DNA from: Aromatoleum bremense
GTDB taxonomy: Bacteria > Pseudomonadota > Gammaproteobacteria > Burkholderiales > Rhodocyclaceae
Assembly: GCF_017894365.1 (NCBI RefSeq)
Contig: NZ_CP059467.1
Coordinates: 806,001-870,000, forward strand
Length of the DNA: 64,000 nucleotides
Direction: 5' to 3'
The number at the start of each line of letters is the position of its first letter. Positions within the stretch are counted from its first letter, which is position 1. The translations under genes and the position numbers were made by a program. The notes beneath the pieces are model-generated. The model ran no database searches. It was not told where the DNA came from and saw only the letters and a list, made by a program, of their open reading frames with translations. Positions 30,662 through 40,073 of this stretch are shown here, in pieces.

Positions 30662-31833
30662 CACAGCGTCTCCGCGAACAGCTCTCGCCCGATCAGCATG
30701 CGGCGGATCTCGCTGGTGCCGGCGCCGATCTCGTACAGCTTGGCGTCGCGCCACAGCCGGCCCACCGGGTACTCGTTCGTGTAGCCGACGCCGCCCAGCG
30801 CCTGGATCGCCTCACCGGCCATCCACGTCGCCTTCTCGGCCGAATACAGGATCGCGCCGGCCGCGTCCTTGCGCAGCGCGCGCGCGTGGTCCGTGCGGTC
30901 GCAGGCCTGGCCGACCGCATAGACGTAGGCGCGCGTCGCCATCCACGTCGAATACATGTCGGCAAGCTTGCCCTGCATCAGCTGGAATTCGCCGATCGGT
31001 TGATTGAACTGCTTGCGGTCGTGCAGGAAGGGCACGACGACGTCCATGCATGCGGACATGATGCCGAGCGGGCCGCCGCACAGCACCGCACGCTCGTAGT
31101 CGAGACCGCTCATCAGCACCTTGACGCCGCCGCCGACCTGGCCGAGCACGTTTTCTTCCGGCACCTCGACGTCGTCGAAGAACAGCGGGAAAGTGTTCGA
31201 GCCGCGCATGCCAAGCTTGTCGAGGTGCGTGCCGTGCGTGAAGCCTTTCATGCCCTTCTCGACGATGAACGCGGTCACGCCGCGCGGCCCCGCGTCGAGG
31301 TCGGTCTTCGCATAGACGACCAGCGTGTCGGCATCGCCGCCGTTGGTGATCCACATCTTCGCTCCGTTGAGGACAAAGCGGTCGCCCTTCTTGTCCGCAC
31401 GCAGCTTCATCGACACGACGTCGGAACCGGCGTTGGGCTCGCTCATCGCCAAGGCGCCGACGTGCTCGCCGGAGATGAGCTTCGGCAAGTACTTCCTCTT
31501 CTGCGCGGCGTTGCCGTTGCGGCGGATCTGGTTCACGCACAGGTTCGAATGCGCGCCATACGACAGCCCGACCGATGCCGACGCGCGCGAGACTTCTTCG
31601 AGCGCGATGATGTGCGCGAGATAGCCCATGTTCGTGCCACCGTATTCTTCCTCGACGGTCATGCCATGCAGGCCGAGCTCGCCGAGCTTCTTCCACAGGT
31701 CGGCCGGGAATTCGTTCACCCGGTCGATCTCGGCCGCGCGCGGCGCGATCTGGTCGGCGGCGAAAGCCTGGACGGTGTCGCGCAGCATCTCGATCGTTTC
31801 GCCGAGGTTGAAGTTGAGGCTCGGAATGTTCAT
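30661..31833 (-). CDS. liuA: Isovaleryl-CoA dehydrogenase
   Basis: The product has 390 aa, a flavin acyl-CoA dehydrogenase oxidising isovaleryl-CoA to 3-methylcrotonyl-CoA. Motifs are [27 protein letters not shown] (FAD and substrate loop), [20 protein letters not shown] and [21 protein letters not shown]. The last of these is diagnostic of the IVD subgroup. Electrons go to ETF. It is the first gene of the liu operon and is divergent from an AraC-family regulator gene 168 bp away. Confidence 0.95.
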   Translation of the reverse strand: MNIPSLNFNLGETIEMLRDTVQAFAADQIAPRAAEIDRVNEFPADLWKKLGELGLHGMTVEEEYGGTNMGYLAHIIALEEVSRASASVGLSYGAHSNLCVNQIRRNGNAAQKRKYLPKLISGEHVGALAMSEPNAGSDVVSMKLRADKKGDRFVLNGAKMWITNGGDADTLVVYAKTDLDAGPRGVTAFIVEKGMKGFTHGTHLDKLGMRGSNTFPLFFDDVEVPEENVLGQVGGGVKVLMSGLDYERAVLCGGPLGIMSACMDVVVPFLHDRKQFNQPIGEFQLMQGKLADMYSTWMATRAYVYAVGQACDRTDHARALRKDAAGAILYSAEKATWMAGEAIQALGGVGYTNEYPVGRLWRDAKLYEIGAGTSEIRRMLIGRELFAETL

Positions 31834-31945
31834 GGGGTCTCCTCGTTCCTGTGTCGTGGATGGCTTCGTGTTCGGGACGTCCGCAGGAGAAGCTTAGACC
31901 GGTCCCGGCAGATCGTCGTGATCGCACTAGAGTAGGCCGCCGCGC

Positions 31946-31960
31946 GGCGCGTCACGCGCC
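31946..31960. repeat. Inverted repeat in the liuA/araC-family divergent region
   Basis: GGCGCG and CGCGCC are separated by TCA. It lies between the divergent starts at 31833 and 32002. Its position suits an operator, but such GC palindromes arise often by chance here. Confidence 0.3.
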
Positions 31961-32001
31961 AACATGGTTGCAAATCGTGCCAACGCTTCTATCATCGCCC
32001 G

Positions 32002-33066
32002 ATGTCTTCGCTGCTTCCTTCGCCTGCCGACCCGACGCGTGGCTTTGCCGCGACACCGATCGCGTTCATCCGCGCGATCGTCGCCGCGTACCGTCGCTAC
32101 GGCATCAATCCTGCCAACGCGCTGCGACAGGCGCACATTCCGCCCGCGATGCTGGAGAACCCGGACGGGCGCGTCACCGCGGCGCAAATGGAGATCATGT
32201 CCGGCGTCGCGATGCAGGAACTCGACGACGAGGCGCTCGGCTGGTTCTCGCGCCGGTTGCCGTGGGGCAGCTACGGCATGCTGTGCCGGGCGTCGCTGAG
32301 TTCGCCCGACCTCGGCGTCGCGCTCAAGCGCTGGTGCCGCCACCACCGCCTGCTGACCGACGACATCGTGCTGCGGCTCGACGCGACGCAACCGGTCGTG
32401 GAGCTGACGATCGAGGTGCGTCGCTACCTCGGCGAGATGCACGAGTTCTGCCTCCTGACGAGCCTGCGCTACCTGCTCGGCTACGCATGCTGGGCGATCG
32501 ATTCGCGCATTCCGTTGCTGTCGGCGCGCTTTCCGTTTCCGCCACCGCCCCATCGTGGCGTCTATCCGCTGCTGTTCCAGGGGCCGATCACGTTCGATGC
32601 CGACCGTGCAGGCATCAGCTTCGACGCGCAATACCTGTCGCTGCCGCTGCGGCGCGACGAACAGGCGTTGCGCCAGATGCTGCAGCGCGCGCTGCCGCTG
32701 ACGGTGCTGCAGTACCGCCGCGACCGGCTGCTGGTGCAGCGCGTGCGCCAGCTGCTGTGCAGCGACCTGGCGCCCGGCACGACGGCCGACAGCCTGGCGG
32801 AACGATTGCACGTATCGCCCCGCACGCTCCATCGCCAGCTGCAGGAGGAAGGGGCGTCGCTGCAGCGGCTCAAAGATGAGGCACGGCGCGAACACGCCGC
32901 AGATCTGCTGCGCCGCAGCACGCGGCCGATCAAGCAGATCGCGCTGGCCGTGGGCTTCCGCAACGAAAAGAGCTTTTCGCGCGCCTTCCGGCAATGGACC
33001 GGCGAATCGCCGAGCGCTTTCCGGGAGCGGATCGTCGCGCTCGGCGAGGATCGGCACGAGCGCTGA
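32002..33066 (+). CDS. AraC-family transcriptional regulator, candidate liu regulator
   Basis: The protein has 354 aa. The N-terminal half (about 25-210) is the 'arabinose-binding domain-like' sensor found in OruR/ArgR-type AraC regulators (SSPDLGVALKRWCRHHRLL, LPLRRDEQALRQML). The C-terminal half has two helix-turn-helices (DSLAERLHVSPRTLHRQLQ and IKQIALAVGFRNEKSFSRAFR). It is divergent from liuA. Pseudomonas liu operons usually use a MerR-family LiuR, so if this regulator controls the operon it is a replacement. That link is inferred from position only. Confidence 0.9.
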   Translation: MSSLLPSPADPTRGFAATPIAFIRAIVAAYRRYGINPANALRQAHIPPAMLENPDGRVTAAQMEIMSGVAMQELDDEALGWFSRRLPWGSYGMLCRASLSSPDLGVALKRWCRHHRLLTDDIVLRLDATQPVVELTIEVRRYLGEMHEFCLLTSLRYLLGYACWAIDSRIPLLSARFPFPPPPHRGVYPLLFQGPITFDADRAGISFDAQYLSLPLRRDEQALRQMLQRALPLTVLQYRRDRLLVQRVRQLLCSDLAPGTTADSLAERLHVSPRTLHRQLQEEGASLQRLKDEARREHAADLLRRSTRPIKQIALAVGFRNEKSFSRAFRQWTGESPSAFRERIVALGEDRHER

Positions 33067-33198
33067 ACGCCGCATGCCTGGCAGCAGCGTGCGCTCGCGG
33101 CGCCGCCCACGGACCGCTCGCCCTTGTTTTTTTGCTCCGCCCGCATACGCTGAACAACATCACCGTCGTGCCGCGGCCGCAGCGGACAGGCGCCTGAT

Positions 33199-33232
33199 CG
33201 GGCAGGCGCATGCGCCATCCGCCGCCTGCCCG
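33199..33232. repeat. 10-bp perfect inverted repeat before the phosphoribosyltransferase gene
   Basis: CGGGCAGGCG and CGCCTGCCCG flank a 14-nt loop, 36 bp upstream of the start at 33269. It would form a stable hairpin in the leader mRNA or could end the upstream transcript. Confidence 0.5.
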
Positions 33233-33268
33233 AGTTGCACCTCACGGCAAGCCTGGAAGGAGGAAATC

Positions 33269-33916
33269 ATGCTATTTGCCGACCGTATCGACGCCGCGCA
33301 GCGCCTCGCCGACGCACTCGACGCCTGGCGCGGGAAACACGCGCTGGTGCTCGCGATTCCCCGCGGCGCCGTGCCGATGGGCGCCGCACTGGCCGAAGCG
33401 CTGCAGGCCGACCTCGACGTCGTGCTGGTGCGCAAGCTCGGCGCGCCGTGGCAGCCGGAGTACGCAGTCGGGGCGATCGACGAGAGCGGCTGGTCGTTCA
33501 TCTCCGATCCCGATGCCGCCAGCGAGGAGTACCTGGAGGGCGAGCGCGCGCGGCAGCTCGAGCGCCTGAAGGAACGGCGCCGCTCGTATTCGCCGCGACA
33601 TCCGCCGGTCGATCCCGCCGGCCGCATCGTCATCGTCGTCGACGACGGGCTCGCCACCGGGGCGACGATGATCGCCGCGCTGCACGCGGTCCGCAGCAAA
33701 GGACCGCAGCGGCTGATCTGCGCGGTGCCGGTCGGAGCACCTGCGAGCGTGGAAAAAGTGAAGCCTTACGCCGACGAGGTCGTGTGCCTGTATACGCCGC
33801 CGAATTTCCACGCCGTCGGGCAGTTCTATGGCAACTTCGATCAGGTCGAGGATGACGAGGTCGTGGCCTGCCTCGAGCGGTTTCGCACGAGACCGGGCGC
33901 GCAGGCAGCGGACTGA
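33269..33916 (+). CDS. Phosphoribosyltransferase domain protein
   Basis: The product has 215 aa from the ATG at 33269 with GGAGG 6 nt upstream; the longer frame reads back through the AraC gene and is rejected. It is a type I PRTase fold with the PRPP loop IVIVVDDGLATGATM and N-terminal IPRGAVPMGAALAEAL. This stand-alone family often accompanies stress genes and its substrate is not known. YSPRHPPVDPAGR precedes the PRPP motif as in that family. No purine or pyrimidine genes adjoin. Confidence 0.88.
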   Translation: MLFADRIDAAQRLADALDAWRGKHALVLAIPRGAVPMGAALAEALQADLDVVLVRKLGAPWQPEYAVGAIDESGWSFISDPDAASEEYLEGERARQLERLKERRRSYSPRHPPVDPAGRIVIVVDDGLATGATMIAALHAVRSKGPQRLICAVPVGAPASVEKVKPYADEVVCLYTPPNFHAVGQFYGNFDQVEDDEVVACLERFRTRPGAQAAD

Positions 33917-34021
33917 AAGGCGGCGCCGCAGCGGGAGGATCGCGCCGCAGGGGCGCGCCAGGAGCATCGTTTGCGCTAAGCTCCCGCCTTCGTTCGCCGA
34001 CCCCCACTGCCGGAGCCCAAA

Positions 34022-34627
34022 CTGACTTCACCGCAACCCTCGATCGCGACCCTTGCAGCCGGTCACGGCCCGCGCTCGCCGCTCGATCTGTTCATCGCTT
34101 TCACCGTGCTCGCGCTGCAGGGCTTCGGCGGCGTGCTGGCGGTCGCCCAGCGCGAACTCGTCGATCGCCGCGGCTGGCTGACGCGAGAGGAATTCATCGC
34201 CGCGTATTCGCTCGCGCAGCTGCTGCCGGGCCCCAACGTCGTCAATCTGTCGCTAATGCTCGGCGACCGCTTCTTCGGCTGGCGCGGCGCACTGGCGGCG
34301 ATCGGCGGCATGCTGCTCGTGCCGCTGGTGCTGGTGCTGGTGCTCGCGGCGAGCTACAACCGGCTTTCGGATTACCCGGTCGTCGCCGGCGCGCTGCGCG
34401 GCATGGGCGCCGTCGCCGCGGGGCTGATGCTGGCGATGGGCTTCAAGATGCTGGGCACGTTGCGGCGCAACCCGCTGGGGCTCGTGCTGTGCGCGCTGCT
34501 CGGCCTGGCGACGCTCGTCGCCGTCGCGGTGTTGCGCGTGCCGCTGGCGTGGGTCGTGATCGGGTTCGGCGTCTTCGCCTGGGGGCTCGCCCGCTGGTGC
34601 ATCGCGCGGCAGGAGCGGCAGCCATGA
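34022..34627 (+). CDS. chrA: Chromate transporter family protein, N-terminal half (ChrA-N)
   Basis: A half-size CHR-domain protein of about 201 aa. Conserved LALQGFGGVLAVAQRELVD and SLAQLLPGPNVVNLSLM are present, plus five to six hydrophobic helices. The first in-frame ATG/GTG/TTG is a GTG at 34106, which would cut off the first membrane helix (LDLFIAFTVLALQGF). No ATG, GTG or TTG precedes it after the stop at 33977. A CTG at 34022 has GGAG 6 nt upstream, so I propose a rare CTG start. The gene overlaps the next by ATGA. It forms a two-gene split ChrA; whether it exports chromate or another anion is unknown. Confidence 0.75.
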   Translation: MTSPQPSIATLAAGHGPRSPLDLFIAFTVLALQGFGGVLAVAQRELVDRRGWLTREEFIAAYSLAQLLPGPNVVNLSLMLGDRFFGWRGALAAIGGMLLVPLVLVLVLAASYNRLSDYPVVAGALRGMGAVAAGLMLAMGFKMLGTLRRNPLGLVLCALLGLATLVAVAVLRVPLAWVVIGFGVFAWGLARWCIARQERQP

Positions 34628-35175
34628 CGCCGGGCTTCATGCTGTCCGACCTGCCGCAGTTCTTCCTGCACTTTCTGACGCTGTCGCTGCTGTCGATCGG
34701 CGGAGCGATGTCGACGGCGCCGGAGATGCATCGCCTTCTCGTGCACGATCGCGGCTGGCTCACCGATGCGGACTTCACGACTGCGATCGCGCTCGCGCAG
34801 GCGGCGCCGGGGCCGAACGTGCTGTTCGTGCCGGTGCTCGGCTTCCAGGTGGCGGGTCTGCCCGGAGCCGCCGCCGCGCTGGTCGGCATCCTGCTGCCGT
34901 CGACGCTGCTGTCGCTCGGCGTCAGCCGCTGGGGTAGCCGGCGCCGCGACACGCCGGCGGTGCGCGCGTTCACTGCGGGACTCGCGCCGGTCACCGTCGG
35001 GCTGATGTTCTCGTCCGGCTGGGTGCTCGCGCTGCCTTTCGTGCGCGAGCCGGCCCACCGCGTCGGTGGCATCGTGCTGATCGCGGCGACGGTGGTTGCG
35101 ATGCTGCGCACGCGCCTCGCGCCGATCTGGCTGATCGCCATCGGCGCCGTGGCCGGCGCGCTCGGCTGGGCGTAG
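34624..35175 (+). CDS. chrA: Chromate transporter family protein, C-terminal half
   Basis: The protein has 183 aa, starting at an ATG that overlaps the stop of the previous gene (ATGA), so translation is coupled. A second CHR domain has LTLSLLSIGGAMSTAPEMHR, AIALAQAAPGPNVLFVPVLGFQ and a hydrophobic C-terminal region. In full-length ChrA the two homologous halves are fused. Here they are separate polypeptides that presumably act as a heterodimer, as known for short-chain CHR pairs. Confidence 0.85.
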   Translation: MTPGFMLSDLPQFFLHFLTLSLLSIGGAMSTAPEMHRLLVHDRGWLTDADFTTAIALAQAAPGPNVLFVPVLGFQVAGLPGAAAALVGILLPSTLLSLGVSRWGSRRRDTPAVRAFTAGLAPVTVGLMFSSGWVLALPFVREPAHRVGGIVLIAATVVAMLRTRLAPIWLIAIGAVAGALGWA

Positions 35176-35315
35176 GCCCGGGTCTCGCTGCCTCCCCCGC
35201 CCCTGGTCTGCGGGGCGCGCCACCCCCGGCCGAAGCGATCCCGGCCGGTGAGCCTCCGATTTGTCGTCTAAATATAAGGAACGGTCCCGACCCACGATAC
35301 GAAGGAGAACAAGTG

Positions 35316-35699
35316 ATGAAGGATTTCACCGTTCTGGCCGGGCGTCTCCTGCTGGCGCTGATCTTCATCCTCAGCGGCTGGGGGAAGATCAAAGGCTATG
35401 CCGGCAGCCAGCAGTACATGGAATCGATGGGCGTGAGCGGCGCGCTGTTGCCGCTGGTGATTTTCGCCGAACTCGGCGGCGGCCTCGCGATCGCGTTCGG
35501 CCTGCTGACGCGGCTCGCCGCCGTCGGGCTGGGCGTGTTCTGCCTGCTCGCCGCGGCAATCTTCCATACCGACTTCTCGAACCAGATGCAGGTCATCCAG
35601 TTCATGAAGAACCTCGCGATCGCGGGCGGCTTCCTCGTCCTGAGCGTCCACGGGCCCGGCGCATTCAGCATCGACGCGTGGCGGCAGCGACGGACCTAG
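35316..35699 (+). CDS. DoxX-family membrane protein
   Basis: The product has 127 aa from the ATG at 35316, eight bases after AAGGAG; an adjacent GTG three bases earlier is less well placed. Four membrane helices and the DoxX signature (LLALIFILSGWGKIKGY, QYMESMGV, ELGGGLAIAFGLLTRLAAV) are clear. DoxX proteins are quinone- or thiosulfate-linked, but this is a generic member. It lies 57 bp upstream of cydA and may be co-transcribed. Confidence 0.9.
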   Translation: MKDFTVLAGRLLLALIFILSGWGKIKGYAGSQQYMESMGVSGALLPLVIFAELGGGLAIAFGLLTRLAAVGLGVFCLLAAAIFHTDFSNQMQVIQFMKNLAIAGGFLVLSVHGPGAFSIDAWRQRRT

Positions 35700-35756
35700 A
35701 ACGCGAACCCGGTCCTGTCCTCGTTGCAACCGACGACAAGCTGAAGGGGCTCGACC

Positions 35757-37184
35757 ATGTGGGACATCGACGCGCTGCTTCTCGCCCGGATCCAGTTCGG
35801 CTTCACGATCTCGTTTCATATCGTGTTTCCGGCGATCACGATCGGGCTCGCCAGCTACCTGGTCGTGCTCGAAGGCCAGTGGCTGCGCACCGGGCAGGAG
35901 GTGTTCCGCGACCTGTACCATTTCTGGTCGAAGATCTTCGCCGTCAACTTCGGCATGGGCGTCGTCTCCGGCGTCGTCATGGCGTACCAGTTCGGCACCA
36001 ACTGGAGTTACTTTTCCGATTTCGCCGGCGGCGTGACCGGACCGTTGCTGGCCTACGAAGTCCTGACGGCGTTCTTCCTCGAGGCCGGCTTTCTCGGCGT
36101 CATGCTGTTCGGCTGGAAGCGGGTCGGCCCCGGCCTGCATTTCCTGTCGACGGTGATGGTCGCGGCCGGCACGCTGTTGTCGGCGACGTGGATCCTCGCG
36201 TCGAACAGCTGGATGCAGACACCGGCGGGCTACGAGATCGTCGCCGGACGCGTCGTGCCGACGGACTGGATCGCGGTGATCCTGAACCCGTCGTTTCCGT
36301 ATCGCCTCGTCCACATGGGCATTGCGGCTTTCCTCGCGACTGCGCTGATCGTCGGCGCCTCCGGCGCCTGGCACCTGCTGCGCGGCCGCGACACGCCGGC
36401 GATCCGCAAGATGCTGTCGATGGCGATGTGGATGCTGCTCTTCGTCGCGCCGCTGCAGGCGGTGGTCGGCGATTTCCACGGCCTCAACACGCTCGACCAC
36501 CAGCCGGCGAAGATCGCCGCGATGGAGGGGCACTGGGAGAACGTGCCCGGCGAGGGCGTGCCGCTGACGCTGTTCGGCTGGCCCGACATGGAGCGCGAGG
36601 AGACTCACTTCGCGGTCCGGGTGCCGCGGCTCGCGAGCCTGATCCTCACGCATTCATGGGATGGCCAATTCCCCGGGCTGAAGGAGTTCCCGCGCGAGGA
36701 CCGGCCGAATTCGACGATCGTGTTCTGGTCGTTCCGGATCATGGTCGGGCTGGGATTCCTGATGATCGCGCTCGGCGTGTGGGCGCTGTGGGCGCGCTGG
36801 CGCGGCGAGCTGTTCCGCTCGCGCGCGCTGCTGCGATTCACGCTGTGGATGGGGCCAACCGGCCTCGTCGCGATGCTCGCCGGCTGGTTCACGACCGAAG
36901 TCGGCCGGCAGCCGTGGCTCGTGTACAACGTGATGCGCACCGCCGACGGCGTGTCGTCGCACGGCGCGGGGCAGCTCGCGACGACGCTCGCGCTCTTCGT
37001 TCTCGTCTATTTCGTCGTCTTCGGCGCTGGCACCGTATACCTGCTGCGCCTCATCGGGCACGGACCGGTGACGCACGAAGGGACGGAGCCCGTGCCCGGC
37101 GGGCCGGGCCGGCCGCGCACTCCGGCACGACCGCTGTCGGCAGCACCGGATGCGGCCGACGACACTGCCACCGCGCGCACCTGA
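35757..37184 (+). CDS. cydA: Cytochrome bd-type quinol oxidase subunit I
   Basis: The protein has 475 aa and binds hemes b558, b595 and d. Features seen are N-terminal RIQFGFTISFHIVFPAITIG (with the conserved His), the GRQPWLVYNVMRT segment and the quinol region WPDMEREETHFAV. The loop after WENVPGEGVP is short (short Q-loop), which suits the cyanide-insensitive CioA-like group. The last 40 residues are a Pro/Ala-rich tail. It is followed 11 bp later by cydB. Confidence 0.94.
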   Translation: MWDIDALLLARIQFGFTISFHIVFPAITIGLASYLVVLEGQWLRTGQEVFRDLYHFWSKIFAVNFGMGVVSGVVMAYQFGTNWSYFSDFAGGVTGPLLAYEVLTAFFLEAGFLGVMLFGWKRVGPGLHFLSTVMVAAGTLLSATWILASNSWMQTPAGYEIVAGRVVPTDWIAVILNPSFPYRLVHMGIAAFLATALIVGASGAWHLLRGRDTPAIRKMLSMAMWMLLFVAPLQAVVGDFHGLNTLDHQPAKIAAMEGHWENVPGEGVPLTLFGWPDMEREETHFAVRVPRLASLILTHSWDGQFPGLKEFPREDRPNSTIVFWSFRIMVGLGFLMIALGVWALWARWRGELFRSRALLRFTLWMGPTGLVAMLAGWFTTEVGRQPWLVYNVMRTADGVSSHGAGQLATTLALFVLVYFVVFGAGTVYLLRLIGHGPVTHEGTEPVPGGPGRPRTPARPLSAAPDAADDTATART

Positions 37185-37195
37185 GGCTGAACGAC

Positions 37196-38203
37196 ATGGG
37201 CATCGATCTTCCGCTGGTGTGGGCCGTGATCATCCTGTTCGGCGTGATGATGTACGTCGTGATGGACGGTTTCGACCTCGGCATCGGCCTGCTGTACCCG
37301 TTCTTCGCCGACCGCACAGACCGCGACGTGATGATGAACACCGTCGCGCCGGTGTGGGACGGCAACGAGACCTGGCTCGTGCTCGGCGGCGCCGGGCTGC
37401 TCGCCGCGTTCCCGCTCGCGTACGCGGTGGTGTTGAGCGCGTTCTACCTGCCGCTGATCCTGATGCTGCTCGGCCTGATCTTTCGCGGCGTCGCGTTCGA
37501 ATTCCGCTTCAAGGCGGACGACGCGCACCGCCACCTGTGGGACAAGGCGTTCATTGGCGGCTCGCTCGCGGCGACCTTCTTCCAGGGCGTCACGCTCGGC
37601 GGCTACATCCAGGGCATCGAGGTCGTCGATCGCGCGTACGCCGGCGGCGCGTTCGACTGGCTCGCGCCATTCCCGCTCTTCGTCGGCGCCGGCCTCGTCG
37701 TGACCTATACGCTGCTCGGCAGCACGTGGCTGATCGTCAAGACGCAGGGGGCGCTGCAGGCGCGGATGATCGCCATCGCGCGTCCGCTGACGTGGCTGCT
37801 GCTGGCCGTGATCGTCGCGATCAGCGTGTGGACGCCGCTCGCCCGCGAGGACATCGCGCAGCGCTGGTTCACGTGGCCGAACCTGCTGTGGTTCGCTCCG
37901 GTGCCGATCCTCATCGTGCTGACGGCGTGGCAGCTGCTGCAGCGGCTGCGCCGCGCGCCCGACGTCGCGCCTTTCGTGCTGACGCTGTTTCTCGTGTTCC
38001 TCGGCTACACCGGGCTCGGCATCAGCCTGTGGCCGAACATCGTCCCGCCCGGGATCACGATCTGGGAGGCCGCCGCCCCGCCGCAGAGCATGGGGTTCAC
38101 GCTCGTCGGCGCGCTGCTGATCATCCCGCTGATCCTGATGTACACCGCATGGGGTTATTACGTGTTCCGCGGCAAGGTGGACGAAACGCAGGGCTACCAC
38201 TGA
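37196..38203 (+). CDS. cydB: Cytochrome bd-type quinol oxidase subunit II
   Basis: The product has 335 aa with eight or nine membrane helices. N-terminal VMDGFDLGIGLLYPFF and NTVAPVWDGNETWLVLGG are CydB hallmarks, and QGVTLGGYIQGI and GYTGLGISLWPNIVPP follow. It pairs with CydA to form the oxidase. Its stop overlaps the start of the next small gene by one base (TGATG). Confidence 0.95.
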   Translation: MGIDLPLVWAVIILFGVMMYVVMDGFDLGIGLLYPFFADRTDRDVMMNTVAPVWDGNETWLVLGGAGLLAAFPLAYAVVLSAFYLPLILMLLGLIFRGVAFEFRFKADDAHRHLWDKAFIGGSLAATFFQGVTLGGYIQGIEVVDRAYAGGAFDWLAPFPLFVGAGLVVTYTLLGSTWLIVKTQGALQARMIAIARPLTWLLLAVIVAISVWTPLAREDIAQRWFTWPNLLWFAPVPILIVLTAWQLLQRLRRAPDVAPFVLTLFLVFLGYTGLGISLWPNIVPPGITIWEAAAPPQSMGFTLVGALLIIPLILMYTAWGYYVFRGKVDETQGYH

Positions 38204-38364
38204 TGCGCGAGCCGGTGGATATGCGGCGGACCGCGACGCCGGCGCACGGATGGCTCAGGCGCATCGCGTGGCTCGTGCTGATCTGGGCCGCCAGCGTCGC
38301 CGCGGTCGCGGCCGTCGCGGCGGTACTGCGCGTCGCGATGCGCTCGGTGGGGTTGGCACCGTAG
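38203..38364 (+). CDS. Tiny single-helix protein linked to cydAB (DUF2474/CydX-like)
   Basis: The product has 53 aa: a basic N-terminus, WLRRIAWLVLIWAASVAAVAAV as one membrane helix, and a short tail. It starts at the ATG overlapping the cydB stop. Small single-helix proteins are common third subunits of bd oxidases (CydX, and DUF2474 proteins in cio operons). The WLRRIAWLVLIW pattern agrees with DUF2474. Translational coupling supports a subunit role. Confidence 0.75.
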   Translation: MREPVDMRRTATPAHGWLRRIAWLVLIWAASVAAVAAVAAVLRVAMRSVGLAP

Positions 38365-38519
38365 CCGAACTGCCCATGCCTGGCGCTCATGACCGGGCCC
38401 GGACAGCCGATCAGCCGAGACGGAAGACCGGCACGAGCCGGCCCGTGACGACCCCGGGCCTGGTTGCGGATCTCGTCGCCGCGCCATTTTCCGGGACGAC
38501 CCCTTTCTAACGATCCCTT

Positions 38520-40073
38520 TTAAGCTTTCTGATTTCGCCCCATCTGCTTGGCGCGGTACATCGCCGCATCGGCGCGGCCGAGCAGGCTATCCACGTCCCG
38601 GCCGTCGTGGGGATACAGGCTGCAGCCGACGCTGCCGGAGATCGTGGCGGACCCGGCCCCGAGTTGGAAAGGCTCGCGCAAGGTGTGCAGAATCTTGTTG
38701 GCGACGGCTTCAACGTGCCTGCGGTGCGTCGGGCCATCGAGCAGGACCACGAATTCGTCCCCGCCCAGCCTGGCGACCATGTCTTCCGCGCGCACGCAGT
38801 CGGTAAGACGCTTTGCGACATCAATCAATAGCGCGTCGCCGCAGGCGTGTCCCATCGTGTCGTTGACCGCCTTGAACTGGTCCAGGTCCACGAAGAGCAG
38901 CGCAAAGCTTTCATGTTTGCGGTGCGCCCGCGCGATCGCCTGCTTGGTCCTGTCCGTTAACAAGTTGCGGTTTGGTAGTCCGGTAAGCACGTCGTGATCG
39001 GCGGCGTGTATCAGCTGTTCGGTAAATTTCTGCGCCTCCGTCACGTCACGAAACACCGAGACGGCGCCCACCAGTTTGCCAAGGCGGTCAAGTAGCGGCG
39101 TGGCCAGTTCTTCAACGACGTACTTCGCTTTGTCCTTTCCATACAAGACATATTGCTTCCTTTGCGGCGTGGCCGAATGCAGGCTGTCTTCCAGCGCGGT
39201 GGCAATGCGCTCGCCTTGATCGTCGAAACATTCGAACATTTCATTCGGCGGACGGTGCAGGACATGCTCGCAACGCTGGCCGAAAAGTTGTTCCGCGGCA
39301 GGATTGATGTATTCGATGCGACCGTCGGCATCGATCAAGGCGACGCCTTCGCCGATGGAACTCACGGTGGTCTGCAGCCTGTCCTTTTCCTGGAAAAGCC
39401 GTTCTTCGGCGCGCTGGCGTCGCGTGACTTCCGCTTCCAGTTCCTGTTTGTCGAACCGGAGATGCAACGAGGTGCGAATCACGCGGTGGAAATTCCAGGC
39501 AGAAAACGACATGGCTGCGAGGAAAATCAATGTCATGACGCCCATCGCCGTCTGCAACGGCGTGCGCAGTGTCAGATATTGAATGGCAAGCGGCAACAGG
39601 GCAGGCAACAGGAACGCCAGGCAGGCTTCCATTCGTGGCGCCAGTACGCTGACGCCCCCCGCGGCCATGCCGGCTAGAACAAAAGCAACGAATACCTGAT
39701 GCGCGATCGAATCGAGTGGAAACAGCACCCAGCCCGCCGCACCCCAAACAATGCCGGCTACCGCCGCGCCGATCGAATAGACAATGTTCCAGAAACGAGC
39801 TTCATCCGCGCTCCGTTTGACTCTGCCATAACGCCATGTAACCAGGACCCGGAACGCTGTGACGAACAACAGGCAGCCATACCAGGCAAGCACGACGGCA
39901 ATGGGAATAAACGCAAGCTGGATATAACCGAGGATCGCTCCGTTGATCAGCGTTACGGTATAAGCGAGAGGCGCATTTTCATAGAGCAGCCTTACCTGCT
40001 CCGCATACAACGGGTCGGGATTGCGCTTTTCGATGCTCCCGTGTCTCATTTTGCGGAGGAAATCCGAGCTCAT
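38520..40073 (-). CDS. Membrane diguanylate cyclase with PAS domain
   Basis: The product has 517 aa from the ATG at 40073 (a GGAGGAAAT lies upstream). The N-terminal half has five to six membrane helices (about 35-190). A PAS domain follows a short coiled coil (TVSSIGEGVALIDADGRIEYINPAAEQLF), then a GGDEF domain with the active motif ARLGGDEFVVLL. The inhibitory I-site RAED is five residues before GGDEF, so it should make c-di-GMP with feedback control. No EAL domain follows. Its GC content is visibly below its neighbours, so it may be acquired. Confidence 0.92.
   Translation of the reverse strand: MSSDFLRKMRHGSIEKRNPDPLYAEQVRLLYENAPLAYTVTLINGAILGYIQLAFIPIAVVLAWYGCLLFVTAFRVLVTWRYGRVKRSADEARFWNIVYSIGAAVAGIVWGAAGWVLFPLDSIAHQVFVAFVLAGMAAGGVSVLAPRMEACLAFLLPALLPLAIQYLTLRTPLQTAMGVMTLIFLAAMSFSAWNFHRVIRTSLHLRFDKQELEAEVTRRQRAEERLFQEKDRLQTTVSSIGEGVALIDADGRIEYINPAAEQLFGQRCEHVLHRPPNEMFECFDDQGERIATALEDSLHSATPQRKQYVLYGKDKAKYVVEELATPLLDRLGKLVGAVSVFRDVTEAQKFTEQLIHAADHDVLTGLPNRNLLTDRTKQAIARAHRKHESFALLFVDLDQFKAVNDTMGHACGDALLIDVAKRLTDCVRAEDMVARLGGDEFVVLLDGPTHRRHVEAVANKILHTLREPFQLGAGSATISGSVGCSLYPHDGRDVDSLLGRADAAMYRAKQMGRNQKA

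Noticed and set aside
31966..31982. Sigma-54-like sequence (TGGCACG...TTGC on the minus strand) before liuA
   Set aside because: The spacing between GG and GC is 10 bp, not 12, which sigma-54 does not tolerate.
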